Shown: positions 6,404 to 7,991 of the stretch, piece by piece
How positions within the stretch are numbered: position 1 is the first letter of the stretch
How the letters are laid out: each line of letters begins with the position of its first letter
Origin: UBA5436 sp964346085
GTDB lineage: Bacteria; Bacillota; Clostridia; Saccharofermentanales; DTU023
Length of the DNA stretch: 7,991 nucleotides
Direction of reading: 5' to 3'
Assembly (NCBI GenBank): GCA_964346085.1
Contig: CAYFSZ010000069.1
Span: 1 to 7,991, forward strand
Program-made: the position numbers and the translations under genes
Notes under the pieces: model-generated
Databases searched by the model: none
Told to the model about the DNA's origin: nothing
The model's input: only the letters and a program-made list of their open reading frames with translations

Positions 6404-7807
6404 TTATTCAATTTCTGTAGGATTTTTGCGGCGAACAGGAATCATTTTGTTGATTTCTTCCGTTGATGTGCGAACACGATCTGGATCTGCAAAGAAATCC
6501 TTGGTTAAATCAACAACAACTTTACTCAAGCCGATAACCCCGATCAAGTTCGGCAAAGCCATCAAGCCATTCAAAATATTCGCAATATCCCAAGCCATGC
6601 CTAAATCAGCAATTGAACCTAATACAACTGCTATGACATACAAAATTCGATATGGCATTCTACTTTTTTCACCAAAAATATAGTGAATCGAAGTTTCTCC
6701 GTAATATTCCCAACCAAGAATTGTAGAGAATGCAAACAAAACTAAACCAATCGTAACAATATATCTACCGAATCCAAAGCCAGTTGAAAATGCTGCTGAA
6801 GTCAGAACTGTTGCATCTGTTTCATAAGCTAAAGCACCGGAACTTAAAATTACGAGTGCATTGATTGTACAAACAAAAATGGTATCAACTAATACTTCGA
6901 AAACACCCCACATTCCTTGACGAGCTGGGTGATCCGTAGCTGCAGAAGCTTGCGCAATTGGAGACGAACCAAGCCCCGCTTCATTTGTGAAAATACCTCT
7001 GCTAATACCTGCTTTGATAACGTGCATCACACCATAACCAACTGCGCCACCAACAGCTGCTTTTCCTGAAAAAGCATGTTCAAAAATGGATAAAAATGCA
7101 CCTGGAACATGTTTGAAGTTAATGATCAACACAACCAATCCACCTAAAATATAAAAAGCAGACATAAATGGAACTAATTTTTCAGTTACTTTTGTTATGC
7201 TTCGAATACCACCCACAATGACCATCGCAGTCATTAATGCTAAAACGATACCAACGGCGATTGGAGGAATACCAAAATTCCCTTTTAAGATTCCGGCAAT
7301 CGAATTTGCTTGGGTTGTATTTCCGATACCAAATGTTGCAATCCCAGCGAATAGTGCGAATAATTTACCGAGCCAAGGTAATCCTAAACCCTTATCAATA
7401 TAGTACATTGGTCCCCCTACGTATTCGCCGTTTGCTTTTTTCTGACGATACGCAACAGCTAGAGTGACCTCTGCATATTTGGTTGCCATGCCGAAAATAG
7501 CAGCTAACCACATCCAGAAAACTGCACCAGGTCCACCTGTCAAAATCGCAGTTGCCACACCAACAATATTTCCTGTGCCAACCGTCGCAGCTAATGCTGC
7601 CGACACCGCTTGGAAAGGTGTTACATCACCATCATCTGAATGCCCTTTATGGAACATTTTGAACAATGTGTTTCTGAATATATATCCAATCTTTGTAAAT
7701 TGAATACCACCCATTCTTACGGTTAACAAAATACCCGTTAGTAAGACTAGAATAATCAACGGTGGTCCCCATACGATGGAGTCAATTGTTTTTAATATTT
7801 GTTGCAT
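6404..7807 (-). CDS. AGCS-family sodium:alanine/glycine symporter
   Basis: This inner-membrane carrier (AlsT/DagA/AgcS family) imports alanine or glycine with sodium. The 467-residue protein is of normal length and has many hydrophobic helices, the first at about 13-30. Family blocks are ATVGTGNIVGVATAI (74-88), GGPGAVFWMW (91-100), GGPMYYI (131-137), the segment at 266-287 ending in NEAGLGSSPIAQA, and a conserved aromatic stretch GWEYYGE (365-371). The C terminus is charged and cytoplasmic. ATG 7807 was chosen because GAGGAG (7814-7819) lies 6 nt upstream; an in-frame ATG at 7849 lies upstream of the likely transcription start. No strong terminator follows it, so transcripts may continue into the bridge-enzyme gene 67 bp away. 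Substrate choice between alanine, glycine, glutamine and serine is not certain within this family. Confidence 0.95.
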   Translation of the reverse strand: MQQILKTIDSIVWGPPLIILVLLTGILLTVRMGGIQFTKIGYIFRNTLFKMFHKGHSDDGDVTPFQAVSAALAATVGTGNIVGVATAILTGGPGAVFWMWLAAIFGMATKYAEVTLAVAYRQKKANGEYVGGPMYYIDKGLGLPWLGKLFALFAGIATFGIGNTTQANSIAGILKGNFGIPPIAVGIVLALMTAMVIVGGIRSITKVTEKLVPFMSAFYILGGLVVLIINFKHVPGAFLSIFEHAFSGKAAVGGAVGYGVMHVIKAGISRGIFTNEAGLGSSPIAQASAATDHPARQGMWGVFEVLVDTIFVCTINALVILSSGALAYETDATVLTSAAFSTGFGFGRYIVTIGLVLFAFSTILGWEYYGETSIHYIFGEKSRMPYRILYVIAVVLGSIADLGMAWDIANILNGLMALPNLIGVIGLSKVVVDLTKDFFADPDRVRTSTEEINKMIPVRRKNPTEIE

Positions 7808-7840
7808 ACGTTTCTCCTCATATAAAAAAAGATAGAATGA

Positions 7841-7869
7841 ATTATACATTAATTCGAAAAATAAATGAA
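7841..7869 (-). promoter_or_regulatory. Probable promoter of the AGCS symporter gene
   Basis: On the minus strand there is a perfect TATAAT at 7841-7846. With a 17-bp spacer the -35 position (7864-7869) reads TTCATT, only 3 of 6 matches, so the -10 carries most of the evidence. The start would fall near 7834, giving a leader of about 27 nt and placing the ATG at 7849 outside the transcript. Confidence 0.5.
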
Positions 7870-7890
7870 TAAATATACATTGTTATCAGA

Positions 7891-7906
7891 TAAATAAATA
7901 AATAAA
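7891..7906. repeat. Four tandem copies of TAAA
   Basis: TAAA is repeated four times without interruption, 45 bp upstream of the symporter -10 box. It may be simple low-complexity sequence. If it changes length between strains it could alter promoter context, but nothing shows that here. Confidence 0.7.
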
Positions 7907-7991
7907 GCAGCTATCTCAACCGATAAATGCTTTTGCTAAAATCTCCAAAGTTTGTGGTTTTATTATAAGATAATCCTATCTACTCAACTCA

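Larger units (their letters stand above)
7808..7991. other. AT-rich upstream spacer of the symporter gene, no gene seen
   Basis: No coding region or RNA gene is apparent on either strand up to the window edge. The stretch is very AT-rich, with the symporter ribosome binding site, one good -10 box (7841-7846), a second TATAAT on the minus strand at 7962-7967, and a short TAAA repeat. No glycine-riboswitch core motifs were seen. Confidence 0.7.

Noticed and set aside
7847..7991. Possible glycine riboswitch or T-box upstream of the symporter gene
   Set aside because: The probable leader is only about 27 nt, and the conserved core motifs of either element were not found in the upstream sequence.
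1..7991. CRISPR array, insertion sequence, prophage or defence system
   Set aside because: No spaced direct repeats, transposase, integrase or defence-type domains were seen; all genes are metabolic or cell-wall families. The gap could conceal something, but nothing visible supports it.

Overview
The window is about 8 kb of AT-rich chromosome from a low-GC Bacillota (Firmicutes). This follows from strong AGGAG-type ribosome binding sites, T-tract hairpin terminators, a FemA/FemX-type peptidoglycan bridge enzyme, an M29 aminopeptidase (AmpS/PepS) and a cysteine desulfurase-mnmA pair. The genus cannot be fixed from the sequence. An Erysipelotrichia-like or other non-Bacillus lineage is possible.

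Left block (1-3494, minus strand), read from right to left: a YrvO/IscS-type cysteine desulfurase, then mnmA (tRNA 2-thiouridylase), then a 3'-truncated TrmA/RlmD-family RNA m5U methyltransferase that runs off the left edge. The desulfurase can supply sulfur directly to MnmA for s2U34 in tRNA. The methyltransferase carries an apparent [4Fe-4S] cysteine set, so all three genes connect sulfur chemistry to RNA modification. A single promoter upstream of the desulfurase probably drives the block; no convincing internal promoter was seen.

Centre (3495-4870): a 107-bp divergent promoter region, then ampS on the plus strand. Its two promoters have abutting -35 elements and share an 8-bp palindrome. 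After ampS comes a 100-N assembly gap (4871-4970).

Right block (4971-7991): a plus-strand terminator at the gap edge, a minus-strand terminator, and then, on the minus strand, a FemAB-family bridge peptidyltransferase preceded by an AGCS-family sodium:alanine/glycine symporter. The bridge enzyme has an extended -10 promoter of its own. No strong terminator separates it from the symporter, so readthrough is plausible. The last 184 bases hold the symporter promoter and AT-rich spacer with no gene.

All six coding genes belong to known families. I do not see a previously undescribed system. The points most worth a second look are the compact Fe-S RNA methyltransferase in the sulfur/tRNA-thiolation operon and its internal shift in codon usage, the abutting divergent promoters, the symporter-FemX pairing, and the unresolved gap.
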